The notes beneath the pieces were generated by a model, which saw only the letters and a list, made by a program, of their open reading frames with translations, was not told the origin of the DNA and ran no database searches. The position numbers were made by a program, and so were the translations under genes. DNA of 64,000 bases from Streptomyces sp. YIM 130001 (GTDB taxonomy: Bacteria > Actinomycetota > Actinomycetes > Streptomycetales > Streptomycetaceae): contig NZ_KZ984558.1 in the NCBI RefSeq assembly GCF_003574445.1, forward strand, positions 124,001-188,000, given 5' to 3'. Shown in pieces: positions 17,132 to 25,591 of this stretch. The stretch's first letter is position 1. Each line of letters opens with the position of its first letter.

Positions 17132-18112
17132 CTACCTGGGCCAGGACCAGGAGGTGGGCAGGGGCGGGGCCGAGGTGGTGTAGGGCCTGAGGAGGTCCGT
17201 CAGTTCGGCGTCGGGTGTGCCGTGGAGGCGGTCCGAGGCGATCTTCCGGGTGATGCCGGCGAGGAAGTCGGCGAGACCGATCCGTGGGTCCTGCCGGGCC
17301 TCGACGAGGCGGACCTCATCGAGCATGCCGCCGGTGGCGGAGATGACGTGGTCCAGGCGCTCCGGGGTGAGCGTGTTCTGCCGGTCGTGGACGACCGCGA
17401 CGTGTCGGCCCGCGGCGCTCCAGTGTTCGACGGTGCCCAGCAGCGCGGGGAACAACGGGTCCAACGCGGGCCAGGCGCCCGGCGCTTCGGCCGAGCGGAG
17501 GCGATGGCGTTCGGCGCGTGCGCGGGAGTGCAGCAGCAGCGCGGTCAATCGGGCGGCGGGGTCCGAGGGGTCGACCGGAACCGTGCTGCTCAGCTGCTCG
17601 ACACAGCGGATGAACACCGCCGCGGGATCGCTCGTCTCGGGACGGGGCCGGGCGCGGAGCAGGTCGTTGGCCGCCGTGAGGAAGGCCTGCCAGCGCTCGG
17701 GCCCGTACGTCGCCGGGCCGGCCCGGTGGGCTGCGAGGCTCAGCTCCTCGGTGTGCGGGCCTTCGTCCGTGAGCAGGGCCGTGGTGGTGGCCAGCAGGAA
17801 GTACCGCTTGTCGATGACGTGGACGTGGGCGCTGCCGAGGAGCGGCCCGTCGGGGCCGAGCAGCCAGGTGAGCGCGGGCCGGTGCTTGGAGCGGAGCAGT
17901 ACGTTCGCCTTGTACTCCGTCATGGCGGAGCTGGCCGGGGACCGTACCCGCTCGAAGATCTCGTCGAGGCCGCGCTCGGCCGCCGCGTGATCCAGGCTCA
18001 CGCTCGCGTGCGTGAACACATCCGTATTGCCGTTGACGAGGTTCTCCCCGTCGGATCCGGACTCGTCGCAGGCGATCTCGACGGTGTCAGTGTGCGCGGG
18101 CGACCGGGACAT
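17132..18112 (-). CDS. DUF3800-like protein (possible nuclease)
   Basis: A 326-aa protein. The ATG at 18112 is preferred because it lies just past the stop of the upstream TetR gene; a GTG at 18151 would overlap that gene by 32 nt. The N-terminal DESGSDGENL and C-terminal HDRQN...DPRIGLADFLAGI blocks have the acidic spacing of DUF3800 proteins, a group thought to be RNase H-like. The middle is helical and unremarkable. It is probably co-transcribed with the TetR regulator. Function is unknown; the family assignment is by motif recall. Confidence 0.55.
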   Translation of the reverse strand: MSRSPAHTDTVEIACDESGSDGENLVNGNTDVFTHASVSLDHAAAERGLDEIFERVRSPASSAMTEYKANVLLRSKHRPALTWLLGPDGPLLGSAHVHVIDKRYFLLATTTALLTDEGPHTEELSLAAHRAGPATYGPERWQAFLTAANDLLRARPRPETSDPAAVFIRCVEQLSSTVPVDPSDPAARLTALLLHSRARAERHRLRSAEAPGAWPALDPLFPALLGTVEHWSAAGRHVAVVHDRQNTLTPERLDHVISATGGMLDEVRLVEARQDPRIGLADFLAGITRKIASDRLHGTPDAELTDLLRPYTTSAPPLPTSWSWPR

Positions 18113-18119
18113 GGCGTCA

Positions 18120-18845
18120 TCATCGGCGATCCGCCGGACCGCCTCCACCACTTTGTGCGGCGCGCGGTCCGTTTCCGGCGTAGGGCGGCTCGACGGGCCG
18201 GGTGAAGCGGGTCACCAGGTCGTGCCAGCCGCATTCCAGCCGCTCGTAGGACGACCGGTCGCCGGCCGTCGTCAGATGGTGGACGAGCGCGGTGTCGGTG
18301 GCCGCGAGCAGCGTGTGCGCGAGGAACTCGGGGTCGGGTGCGGCACCCGCCTCCCGCAGCAGCATGACCACGTGGGTGAGGCGCAGCCGGTACGGCGGGA
18401 CCGAGTAGGTCCGCAGTGGGTCCTTGCGGGTGGCCAGAATCAGTTCGTGATGATCGCTCTCGTGCCGGATCAGCGCGGGACCGAAGGCGTGCAGCCGGTC
18501 CACGGCCGGGGCTCCGGGCCCGAGCGGGGGAGGGCCGCTCAGGAAGGAGCCCTGGAACGTCTGCTCACTGTGGTCGAGGAGGGCGAACAGCAGTCCGCTG
18601 CGGTCGCCGAAGCGTCTGAAGACGGTGCCCTTGCCCACCCCGGCCGCGCAGGCGACCGCGTCCATCGTGAGGCGTTCGGGGCCGTGCTCGGTCAGCAGGC
18701 GGGAGGCGGCGTCGAGCAGTCGCGAGCGATTGCGGGCGGCGTCGGCGCGCAGCTGGGGAGTCCCGTCCGGCGGCCGGGAGGTCAGGTCCACGGGCTCGCC
18801 GGGTGCGGCGGACGACGCGGGCGGGGGTGTGACGGGACCAGTCAT
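18120..18845 (-). CDS. TetR-family transcriptional regulator
   Basis: A 241-aa protein with a disordered N-tail (about 1-32) and a TetR helix-turn-helix at about 40-90 (LTMDAVACAAGVGKGTVFRRFGDRSGL). The C-terminal ligand domain is unassigned. It is divergent from the FMN reductase at 18987. The 141-nt gap contains GGTCCGGTT repeats and a CGGACC-TT-GGTCCG dyad, so it most likely represses itself and the reductase. The DUF3800-like gene follows directly on the same strand. Confidence 0.85.
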   Translation of the reverse strand: MTGPVTPPPASSAAPGEPVDLTSRPPDGTPQLRADAARNRSRLLDAASRLLTEHGPERLTMDAVACAAGVGKGTVFRRFGDRSGLLFALLDHSEQTFQGSFLSGPPPLGPGAPAVDRLHAFGPALIRHESDHHELILATRKDPLRTYSVPPYRLRLTHVVMLLREAGAAPDPEFLAHTLLAATDTALVHHLTTAGDRSSYERLECGWHDLVTRFTRPVEPPYAGNGPRAAQSGGGGPADRR

Positions 18846-18884
18846 ACGCCTCAGCGTAGCGCCTGACGAGCAGAAGTGGACTGC

Positions 18885-18928
18885 GGTCCGGTTAGGTGGT
18901 ACAAATCTAAACGGACCTTGGTCCGGTT
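18885..18928. promoter_or_regulatory. Candidate TetR operator in the divergent gap
   Basis: GGTCCGGTT occurs twice in direct orientation (18885-18893 and 18920-18928). The second copy forms one arm of the dyad CGGACC-TT-GGTCCG (18912-18925). On the minus strand TAGATT, a plausible -10 box for the regulator, lies next to the dyad. Binding by the adjacent TetR protein is inferred. Confidence 0.5.
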
Positions 18929-18986
18929 GACCGACCGTATTCGTTAGCCCGCGCCGTCAGGCACGTTTTACTCAGGAGACACCTCC

Positions 18987-19547
18987 ATGTCTGTTCGTAT
19001 CCTCGCGCTCGTCGGAAGCCTTCGCGCCGGCTCGCACAACCGTCAGCTCGCCGACGCCGCCTCGAAGCACGCGCCCGAAGGCGTGACCATCGACGTCTTC
19101 GATGGCCTGGGCGAGGTGCCCTTCTACAACGAGGACATCGACGTCGAAGGCGGCGTACCGGAGTCGGCCCAGCGCCTGCGTGACTCGGCCAACGCGGCCG
19201 ACGCGCTGCTGCTCTTCTCGCCCGAGTACAACGGCACGATGCCCGCCGTCCTGAAGAACTCCATCGACTGGCTGTCCCGCCCCTACGGATCCGGCGCACT
19301 GTCCGGCCGTCCGGTCGCGGTCGTCGGTACCGCCTTCGGGCAGTACGGCGGCGTCTGGGCGCAGGACGAGGCCCGCAAGGCCGTCGGGATCGCCGGTGGC
19401 GCCGTGGTCGAGGAGGCCAAGCTCTCCATCCCCGGTTCCCTGACCCGCTTCGCCGAGCTGCACCCCGCCGACGACACCGAGGTCGCCGAGGGGATCGCCG
19501 CCGTGGTCGGACAGCTCGCCGGCCAGGTCGCGCCCGCCGCTGCCTGA
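18987..19547 (+). CDS. NAD(P)H-dependent FMN reductase
   Basis: A 186-aa flavodoxin-fold reductase. The phosphate-binding loop is VGSLRAGSHNRQ and the family block SPEYNGTMPAVLKNSIDWLSRP contacts flavin in azobenzene/chromate/quinone reductases. Start at ATG 18987 behind AGGAG. It is under the probable control of the divergent TetR. Quinone, azo or chromate reduction is likely; the physiological substrate is unknown. Confidence 0.85.
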   Translation: MSVRILALVGSLRAGSHNRQLADAASKHAPEGVTIDVFDGLGEVPFYNEDIDVEGGVPESAQRLRDSANAADALLLFSPEYNGTMPAVLKNSIDWLSRPYGSGALSGRPVAVVGTAFGQYGGVWAQDEARKAVGIAGGAVVEEAKLSIPGSLTRFAELHPADDTEVAEGIAAVVGQLAGQVAPAAA

Positions 19548-19563
19548 TCCGCGCCGTGGCAGC

Positions 19564-19613
19564 GTGACGGCCCGGTGCCGCACCCGATTCGGGTGCAGCG
19601 CCGGGCCGTTCAC
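19564..19613. terminator. Long hairpin between convergent genes
   Basis: An outer arm pair (GTGACGGCCCGG with CCGGGCCGTTCAC) encloses an inner perfect stem (GCACCCGA-TT-CGGGTGC is nearly symmetric). It lies between the FMN reductase and the convergent acetyltransferase and probably terminates both. Confidence 0.7.
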
Positions 19614-19638
19614 GTCGAGGGCAGGGCGCGAGGTGACC

Positions 19639-20202
19639 TCAGATCGCGGGACGGTCGTGGAGGACGCGCTGGAACAGGACGTGGTCGCGCCAGGCCCCAT
19701 CGATGTGCAGATACCGCGGAGCCACTCCGATACGGGAGAAGCCGCACCGCTCGAGCACCCGCTGTGACGCCGTGTTGTCGAGCAGCGTGCCCGCCTCGAT
19801 CCGGTGCAGGCCCAGCTGTTCGTCGGCCGCACGGCACACCGCGTTCGCCGCCGCCGTGGCGAGCCCACGGCCCGTGTACCCGCTGTCGATCCAGTAGCCG
19901 AGGTGGGCGCTGCGGAACGGGCCCAGCTCGATGTGTGACAGCGTGATCGTGCCCACGATCCGTTCCTCGTCCTGGAGCGCCCAGGAACTCAGGCGCCCCT
20001 CCCGCTGCAACTGCACCCGGTCGCGGGCCCGCGACTCCTGCCCGACCAAGGTGTAGAAGTCCGGGGGCCTGCGGGGCTCCCACGGGGCGAGGTGCTCACG
20101 GTTGACGACGTACGCGCGCAGCAGCGGTTCCGCGTCGGACTCCGTCAGCGGGCGCAACGTGACCCCGTCGGGCAGGTCGAAGATCATGGAATTCACGGCC
20201 AT
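19639..20202 (-). CDS. GNAT N-acetyltransferase, RimJ/RimL type
   Basis: A 187-aa protein with the RimJ-like GNAT pattern: TLRPLTESDAEPLLRAYVVNREHLAPWEP at the N-terminus, the HLGYWIDSGYTGRGLATAA acetyl-CoA loop, and NTASQRVLERCGF near the C-terminus. These enzymes acetylate protein N-termini or small amines; the substrate is not predictable. The start is uncertain: ATG 20202 (adjacent GTG 20205) or ATG 20184-20187 downstream, none with a clear ribosome binding site. Confidence 0.8.
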   Translation of the reverse strand: MAVNSMIFDLPDGVTLRPLTESDAEPLLRAYVVNREHLAPWEPRRPPDFYTLVGQESRARDRVQLQREGRLSSWALQDEERIVGTITLSHIELGPFRSAHLGYWIDSGYTGRGLATAAANAVCRAADEQLGLHRIEAGTLLDNTASQRVLERCGFSRIGVAPRYLHIDGAWRDHVLFQRVLHDRPAI

Positions 20203-20241
20203 CACCCTACGGTCGCGGGCCGGGCGGTACGGGCCGGGTCG

Positions 20242-20898
20242 CTACGAAAGACCCGTCTCGCGGAGCGTGATGTTCAGGCGCCCCGAGGCGAGCCCGCAGT
20301 CCGGGGCCGCGGTGCCAGGTCGGACCTTCGGGACGCCGTGGTAGACGTAGCGCGAAGGACCGCCGAGGACCACGAGGTCACCGGACTCCAACTCGACGTC
20401 CTGGTAAGGGCGGTTGCGGGTCTCGGTGTTGCCGATGCGGAAGACGCAGCTGTCGCCGATACTCAGCGACACCACGGGCGCAGAGGACCGCTCGTCCTTG
20501 TCCTGGTGCATGCCCATGCGGGCTTCGCCGTCGTAGAAGTTGATCAGCGCGGTGTCCGGCGTGTACCGCTCGGCCTCCGCGGACGCGCCGTACGCCCGGG
20601 CCAGCGCCTGCCGGCCCAGCTGCACCAGCCAGTCGGGGAACGGGGCGACCTGCCGGCCGTTCACGTCATCGGCGGTGCGGGTGTACCGGTAGGGCTGCCA
20701 GTGCCAGCCGATGCACACCGTCTGCACCGACATCACCCCGCCGCGCGGCAGTTCGGTATGCCTGATCGGGACGGGGCCGGTGGCCCAGCCACGGCAGGCG
20801 GCCACCAACTCCCGCTGCTGGGCGGGCCCGAGCCACCCCGGCACATGGACGGCACCCGGCGCCACCTCGAGCGGAGGCCGCGGAATCAGTGCGTCCAT
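20242..20898 (-). CDS. alkB: AlkB-type 2OG/Fe(II) dioxygenase, alkylated DNA repair
   Basis: A 218-aa AlkB-family enzyme that oxidatively demethylates alkylated bases using 2-oxoglutarate and Fe(II). Visible motifs are the iron ligands HxD in MGMHQDKDE, the distal His in YVYHGVPK, and the 2-oxoglutarate arginine region RLNITLRET. ATG 20898 is fixed by GGGAGGT 5 nt upstream. Length and order match bacterial AlkB. It stands alone; no ada-like gene is adjacent. Confidence 0.88.
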   Translation of the reverse strand: MDALIPRPPLEVAPGAVHVPGWLGPAQQRELVAACRGWATGPVPIRHTELPRGGVMSVQTVCIGWHWQPYRYTRTADDVNGRQVAPFPDWLVQLGRQALARAYGASAEAERYTPDTALINFYDGEARMGMHQDKDERSSAPVVSLSIGDSCVFRIGNTETRNRPYQDVELESGDLVVLGGPSRYVYHGVPKVRPGTAAPDCGLASGRLNITLRETGLS

Positions 20899-20982
20899 CA
20901 CGTACCTCCCTGCGATGCCTCGCCGTCCAGCCTACCTGCAGGTACGTATGCCGCCACGGCCGTCGGCGCCGCCGCCGCGATG

Positions 20983-22647
20983 TCATGCACGCGACGGCTC
21001 CGCGTGCATCCGTAGCTCCCGCCCCTGCCACCGTGACCGAAGCCGGCGGTCGTGGCTGGCCACCACGACCGCGCCCGGACCGGGCCCGAGTGCGTCCTCC
21101 AGTTCGTCGCAGAGCCGCGGTGAGAGGTGGTTCGTCGGCTCGTCGAGCAGCAGCAGGGCCGGCGGGCTTGCCACCAGGAGGGCGAGGGCGAGCCTGCGGC
21201 GTTGGCCCACCGAGAGTTCGCCCACCCGCTTGTCCAGGTCCCGGGCTTCCATCAGGCCGAGCGAGACCAGGGGTACGGACTCCGCCCGTTCGGCGCCCAC
21301 CCCCGCCGTATAGGTGTCGCGCACGGTGCGGTCCGGGCGCTCGAAGACGGTGTCCTGTGCGAGCAGCGCGACGGAGAGACCGGGACGGCGGCGTACCTCG
21401 CCCCTCGGCTCCAACTCCCCGGCGAGAACGGCCAGTAGCGTCGACTTCCCCGAACCGTTCGCCCCCGTCACGAGCAGCCGCTCACACTCCGACACCTCCA
21501 GCGAGTCCAGTCTCATCCGCCCCGGCACCCGGACCCCGCGCAACGACAGCACAGGACCCGGAGCCGCGTCCGCGGCCACCTCGAGTGTCCCCGGATCCGT
21601 GACCGGGCGCGCGAGAGCGGGCGGACTGAACCTCAACGGCCGTGGCGGCTCGAGCACTTGGGCGCGGCGCAGGTCGTCGAGGCGACGGCTGGCGTTGCGC
21701 ACCCGCCGCGAGATCTGATGGTCCACCCGGTTGCCGCGGCGGCCGTACCCCATCTTCTCGTTGTCCCGCATCGCCCGGTACGGGGCGACCCGGTGGGCCG
21801 TGACGCCGGCCGAGTGCCGCAGGGCCTCGAGTTCTTCCTGCTCCGCCTCGAAGCGCCGCTGCCAGCGTTCCCGTTCGGCCCGCTTGACGGCCTGGTAGTC
21901 GGTGTAGTTGCCGCCGTAGCGGGTCGGGCCCTCGAGGGACGGGTCGAGGTCGATGAGATCGGTGCAGACCGCGTCGAGGAAGGCGCGGTCATGGCTGGCC
22001 ACCACGACCACTCCCGGCAACGCGCGCAGCCGCTCCTCGACGAACTCGGCGGCCTCGTCGTCCAGATGGTTGGTCGGCTCGTCGAGGAGCAGTGCGGCCG
22101 GCTGCCGGATGAGCAGGGCCGCCAGCGCGAGACGGCTGCGCTGGCCGCCGGCGAGTGACCCGAGCGTCCGGTCGTGGGGCAGCGAGCCGAGGCCGAGTCC
22201 GTCCAGGACGAGCGAGGCGCGCCGGTCGGCGTCCCATGCGTCGCGTTCCTGGGCGCGCTGGAGGTGTTCGCCGTAGGCCGCGAGCAGGTGCGGATGGTCC
22301 GGCGAGTCCTGTGCTGCGGTGGCGAGTTCGGCGCCGGCGCGGTCGAGTTCCGCCAGATCCTCGCGGGCCTCGCGCAGTGCGTCGTCCAGTACGTCGGTGA
22401 GTGTCGCGTCGACGGGATACGGCAACTCCTGGTGCAGGAAACCGAGTTCGTCCGGGCGCTCGACGTTCCCACGATCCGGCTCGTCGACGCCGGCGAGCAG
22501 TCGCAGCAGGGTGGTCTTGCCCGCGCCGTTCTCCCCGATCAGGCCGATCCGGTGGCCGGGGGAGGCGGTGAGCGAGACCCCGTCGAGGACACGCCGGGTG
22601 CCGAGGGTGTGGACGAGATCGTGGGCGAGCAGAGCCGGTACGGGCAT
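20983..22647 (-). CDS. ABC-F ATPase (probable ribosome protection/antibiotic resistance)
   Basis: A 554-aa soluble protein with two ABC domains and no membrane spans. The first has Walker A GENGAGKTT, signature LAGGQRSR and LLLDEPTNHLDD. The second has GANGSGKST, LSVGQRRR and LLLDEPTNHLS. A basic, helical interdomain linker (about 240-330) is the region that reaches the peptidyl-transferase centre in antibiotic-resistance ABC-F proteins. It resembles the actinomycete macrolide/lincosamide self-resistance type. ATG 22647 is preferred, with GGTGG upstream. The 5' leader carries a mini-ORF and hairpins (22730-22857) suggesting ribosome-mediated attenuation. A neighbouring MFS pump is compatible with a resistance role. 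Confidence 0.85.
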   Translation of the reverse strand: MPVPALLAHDLVHTLGTRRVLDGVSLTASPGHRIGLIGENGAGKTTLLRLLAGVDEPDRGNVERPDELGFLHQELPYPVDATLTDVLDDALREAREDLAELDRAGAELATAAQDSPDHPHLLAAYGEHLQRAQERDAWDADRRASLVLDGLGLGSLPHDRTLGSLAGGQRSRLALAALLIRQPAALLLDEPTNHLDDEAAEFVEERLRALPGVVVVASHDRAFLDAVCTDLIDLDPSLEGPTRYGGNYTDYQAVKRAERERWQRRFEAEQEELEALRHSAGVTAHRVAPYRAMRDNEKMGYGRRGNRVDHQISRRVRNASRRLDDLRRAQVLEPPRPLRFSPPALARPVTDPGTLEVAADAAPGPVLSLRGVRVPGRMRLDSLEVSECERLLVTGANGSGKSTLLAVLAGELEPRGEVRRRPGLSVALLAQDTVFERPDRTVRDTYTAGVGAERAESVPLVSLGLMEARDLDKRVGELSVGQRRRLALALLVASPPALLLLDEPTNHLSPRLCDELEDALGPGPGAVVVASHDRRLRSRWQGRELRMHAEPSRA

Positions 22648-22729
22648 GAGGACCACCGTGAGGCAGGGCGGGTGCCGGGAGCAGCACCGCCGAGACGGAA
22701 AGAGGGGCGACGAGAAGAAGGGACGACGA

Positions 22730-22777
22730 GACGGCCACTGCGGCGGCGCGCTTTGAGGGCGCCTGCCGGTGGCCGTC
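22730..22777 (-). terminator. Attenuator-like hairpin in the ABC-F leader
   Basis: GACGGCCAC (22730-22738) pairs perfectly with GTGGCCGTC (22769-22777), with further GC pairing inside. On the minus-strand RNA the stem is followed by a pyrimidine-rich stretch. It lies between the leader mini-ORF and the ABC-F start. A smaller TCCGGG/CCCGGA hairpin (about 22787-22804) overlaps the mini-ORF stop codon. The arrangement fits intrinsic attenuation; termination is not proven. Confidence 0.5.
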
Positions 22778-22791
22778 GCGGTTCCGGGGTG

Positions 22792-22857
22792 TCACCCGGA
22801 GATGTCGTCGTCGCCCGCCACGTCGTACTCCTCGTTCACGATGATCTGCCCGGTCAC
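22792..22857 (-). CDS. Candidate 21-codon leader peptide of the ABC-F gene
   Basis: A short acidic reading frame (GTG 22857, stop 22792-22794) whose product ends NEEYDVAGDDDISG. It may begin at GTG 22839 instead, since no clear ribosome binding site precedes either. It sits between the end of the MFS gene and the ABC-F gene on the same strand, and its stop codon lies inside a small hairpin. A drug-stalled ribosome here could prevent the downstream 22730-22777 stem from forming. I do not recognise the peptide; its translation is inferred from position. Confidence 0.4.
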   Translation of the reverse strand: MTGQIIVNEEYDVAGDDDISG

Positions 22858-22920
22858 CCTAACAACGGACACCCGCACCCACCCGGGAATCACGCCCGGG
22901 ACTCCACGGGCCGTACCGCG

Positions 22921-24480
22921 TCACGCCACCGGTTCGACCTCGCTGTGCTTCGGTGCCTTCGCCGTCACCATCAGCCCGGCGATCACACCCGCGAGCAGCA
23001 TGATCCCGACCGCCCACCACAGCGCGACCGTGTAGCCGTGCACGATGCCCTCCGCGGAGACCAGCCGCCGCACGTCGCCGCCGGGGGGCCGGCCGGTGTC
23101 CCGCGCCGCGTCCCGCAGGTGCGAGGCGATGTACGCCGTCGAGGTACTGGTCGCAATGGTGTTCAGGAGGGCCGTACCGATCGAACCACCCACCTGCTGG
23201 GCCGTGTTGATCGTCGCCGAGGTGACGCCCGAGTCTCTCGGCGCGATCCCCGCCGTCGCCGTGGCGAACACCGGCATGAAGGTGAGCCCCATTCCGAGAC
23301 CCGTCAGGAGCATCCCCGGCAGGACGTGGGTGGCGTACTCGGAATGCACGGTGAGTCCGGTCAGGAGTCCCAGACCGCAGGCCGCGAGCAGCATGCCGGG
23401 CACCATCAGGACCCGCGGCGCGACATGGTGAAGGAGCCGCGCGGAGATCTGGGTGGAGCCCACGATGATCGCGGCCGTCATCGGCAGGAAGGCGAGCCCG
23501 GTCTTGACCGGCGAATACTGCAGGATCCCCTGCAGGTAGTAGGTCAGGAACAGGAACAGGCCGAACATGCCGATCGTCGCCAGGCCCATGGTCAAGAAGC
23601 AGCCGGCCCTGGTGCGGTCGCGGAGGATGTGCAGCGGCAGCAGCGGGCTCGCGGCCCGGTTCTGCCACCACACGAAGCAGCCGAGCAGCACCGCACCGCC
23701 GACCAGAAGACCGAGCACGATCCCGTCGCTCCAGCCGCGCGGCTCCGCCTCGCTGAAGCCGTAGACGATCGCGACCAGACCGCCGCAGCCGAGCAGTGCC
23801 CCCGGCACGTCGAGCCGCGCCTCCCGGTGTCCCGAACGGTCGTGCAACAGCGCGAAGGCGCCGAAGACCGCGATCAGGGCGATGGGCACGTTCACGTACA
23901 GACACCAGCGCCAGTCGAGATACTCCGTGAGCAGTCCGCCCGCGATCAGGCCTATCGCACTGCCGCCGCCCGCGAGCGCGCCGTAGATCCCGAACGCCTT
24001 GCCGCGCTCCTTGGGATCGGTGAACGTCGTCGTGAGCAGCGAGAGCGCGGAGGGGGCGAGCAGCGCCGCGAACACACCCTGCAACGCCCGCGCCGCGAAC
24101 AGCATCCCCGGCGAGCCCGCGGCGCCGCCGAGAGCGGACGCCCCGGCGAACCCGATCAGGCCGATCACGAACGTCCGTTTGCGGCCGGCCAGATCCGCGA
24201 CGCGGCCGCCGAGCAGCAGCAGCCCGCCGAAAGCGAGGGTGTACGCGGTGATGACCCACTGCCGGCTGCCGTCGGACATGCCGAGTTCGCGCTGCGCGGA
24301 GGGGAGCGCGATGTTCACGATCGTCGCGTCCAGGACGACCATGAGCTGGGCGAGAGCGATGACGACGAGGCCCCACCAGCGACGTGGATCGGGGGCGTCC
24401 CGGGAACTCCCGGGGGTGCTCGCGGACCCGGTGGTGGTCGGGTCCGGTATCGGCCCCGGGGTGTCAGGTGCGGAACCCAT
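22921..24480 (-). CDS. MFS drug efflux transporter, DHA2 (EmrB/QacA) type
   Basis: A 519-aa membrane protein with about 14 hydrophobic spans. The first span is followed by LDATIVNIALPSAQREL, the DHA2 motif D1. GGRVADLAGRKRTFV is the MFS loop motif, and WRWCLYVNVPIAL is typical of span 6. ATG 24480 is chosen because upstream codons encode an implausible Arg-rich tail. It exports drugs or natural products by proton antiport. No regulator gene adjoins it. It lies just upstream of the ABC-F gene, so the pair may form a resistance island; this is inferred. Confidence 0.88.
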   Translation of the reverse strand: MGSAPDTPGPIPDPTTTGSASTPGSSRDAPDPRRWWGLVVIALAQLMVVLDATIVNIALPSAQRELGMSDGSRQWVITAYTLAFGGLLLLGGRVADLAGRKRTFVIGLIGFAGASALGGAAGSPGMLFAARALQGVFAALLAPSALSLLTTTFTDPKERGKAFGIYGALAGGGSAIGLIAGGLLTEYLDWRWCLYVNVPIALIAVFGAFALLHDRSGHREARLDVPGALLGCGGLVAIVYGFSEAEPRGWSDGIVLGLLVGGAVLLGCFVWWQNRAASPLLPLHILRDRTRAGCFLTMGLATIGMFGLFLFLTYYLQGILQYSPVKTGLAFLPMTAAIIVGSTQISARLLHHVAPRVLMVPGMLLAACGLGLLTGLTVHSEYATHVLPGMLLTGLGMGLTFMPVFATATAGIAPRDSGVTSATINTAQQVGGSIGTALLNTIATSTSTAYIASHLRDAARDTGRPPGGDVRRLVSAEGIVHGYTVALWWAVGIMLLAGVIAGLMVTAKAPKHSEVEPVA

Positions 24481-24597
24481 GCAGTCCAGGACAGCACAGA
24501 AGGCGGGGGACCGCGCGACGTGGCGGCGGCGCCTGCGGAGCCCTCGGCAGCGGCTTCCCCTGCCGGCCCGCGACACCGGCCCGCGCCGTGCGTACGG

Positions 24598-25521
24598 CTA
24601 GGTGGGCCGGACCACGGCAACGGGGCTGTGTGCGTGGTGCAGCAGCGCCTGGCTGACCGAACCGAGGAGCAGTCCGGTGAACCCGCCTCGCCCGCGGGCG
24701 CCCACCACCACGAGAGCGGCGCCCTCGCTGGCCGCGATGAGCGCCTCGCGTGCACCGCCCTTGACCACCCGGTGTTCCACGGTCACCTCCGGATGATGTT
24801 CGGCACGGCCGGCCATCAGCTCGGCGAGCAGCCGCTGTTCGCCGCCGGCCAGCGCCCCCGGTTCGGCCGCGTACGGCTCGGCGGGGTCGTCCGGCGGCGG
24901 TGCCTGTACCGACCAGTCGCTCCAGGCGTGCAGGGCGAGGATGCCGGTGCCGTGCAGGGCTGCATGCGCGAACGCGAAGTCGATCGCCGCCCGGCCCCCG
25001 GGGGACCCGTCCACGCCGAGGACCACGCGGCCGTCCCCCTGCGCGGACTGCTCACGGACGACCAGGAGCGGGCAGTGGCTGTACGCGGACAGGTGGACGG
25101 CGGTCGAGCCGACGAGGAGCCCGATGAAACCGCCCAGACCCCGGCTGCCGACCACGATCAGCCGGGCGGAGCGGGACTCGGCCTCCAGCGCGGTGAGCGC
25201 CTCACCGTTCACGACGGCGTGCGTCACCTCCACCTCGGGGGCGGCCGCACGGGCCCGCTGGACCGCCTCCGTCACCGTCTGCCGGGCCAGATTGCGCAGT
25301 CCGCCGTCGGCGGGTCCGAGAGCCGAAGGGCCGAGCGGCACGTGCAGCGCCGGCCAGATGAAGACGTGCACCACCCGTAGCGGGCAGCCGCGCAGCGACG
25401 CCTCCCGCGCCGCCGTGTCCACGGCGTGCAGCGCCGACGCGGAACCGTCCACCCCGACCACGACCGGCGTCCCGGCCGCGACGTCGGGTTCCGGGATCGG
25501 GGCCCCCTCGCTCGGGGTCAT
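24598..25521 (-). CDS. Tandem universal stress protein (two Usp domains)
   Basis: A 307-aa protein with two UspA domains (about 18-160 and 165-305). Each ends with the ATP-binding G-x2-G-x9-G-S/T pattern (VVGSRGLGGFIGLLVGST and VVGARGRGGFTGLLLGSV), so both halves should bind ATP. ATG 25521 follows GAAAGGAAG. It lies 70 nt downstream of an Acg-like nitroreductase gene on the same strand. That pairing is typical of hypoxia/dormancy (DosR-type) regulons in actinobacteria; no DosR box was identified here. Confidence 0.88.
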   Translation of the reverse strand: MTPSEGAPIPEPDVAAGTPVVVGVDGSASALHAVDTAAREASLRGCPLRVVHVFIWPALHVPLGPSALGPADGGLRNLARQTVTEAVQRARAAAPEVEVTHAVVNGEALTALEAESRSARLIVVGSRGLGGFIGLLVGSTAVHLSAYSHCPLLVVREQSAQGDGRVVLGVDGSPGGRAAIDFAFAHAALHGTGILALHAWSDWSVQAPPPDDPAEPYAAEPGALAGGEQRLLAELMAGRAEHHPEVTVEHRVVKGGAREALIAASEGAALVVVGARGRGGFTGLLLGSVSQALLHHAHSPVAVVRPT

Positions 25522-25591
25522 GGCGGGCTTCCTTTCGTCATGTGGAGCGGCGCACACGGCAGCCGGCCGCCGTACACCCGGGACGGCCCGG

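Noticed and set aside
21989..22795. Alternative minus-strand frame starting in the ABC-F leader with a hydrophobic N-terminus
   Set aside because: The hydrophobic start looked like a leader peptide, but the frame runs deep into the ABC-F gene out of frame. The shorter 22792-22857 frame is the better leader candidate.
22174..25380. Plus-strand open frame over 1000 codons long across ABC-F, MFS and USP genes
   Set aside because: It spans three well-supported minus-strand genes, has no domain-like sequence and shows antisense composition.
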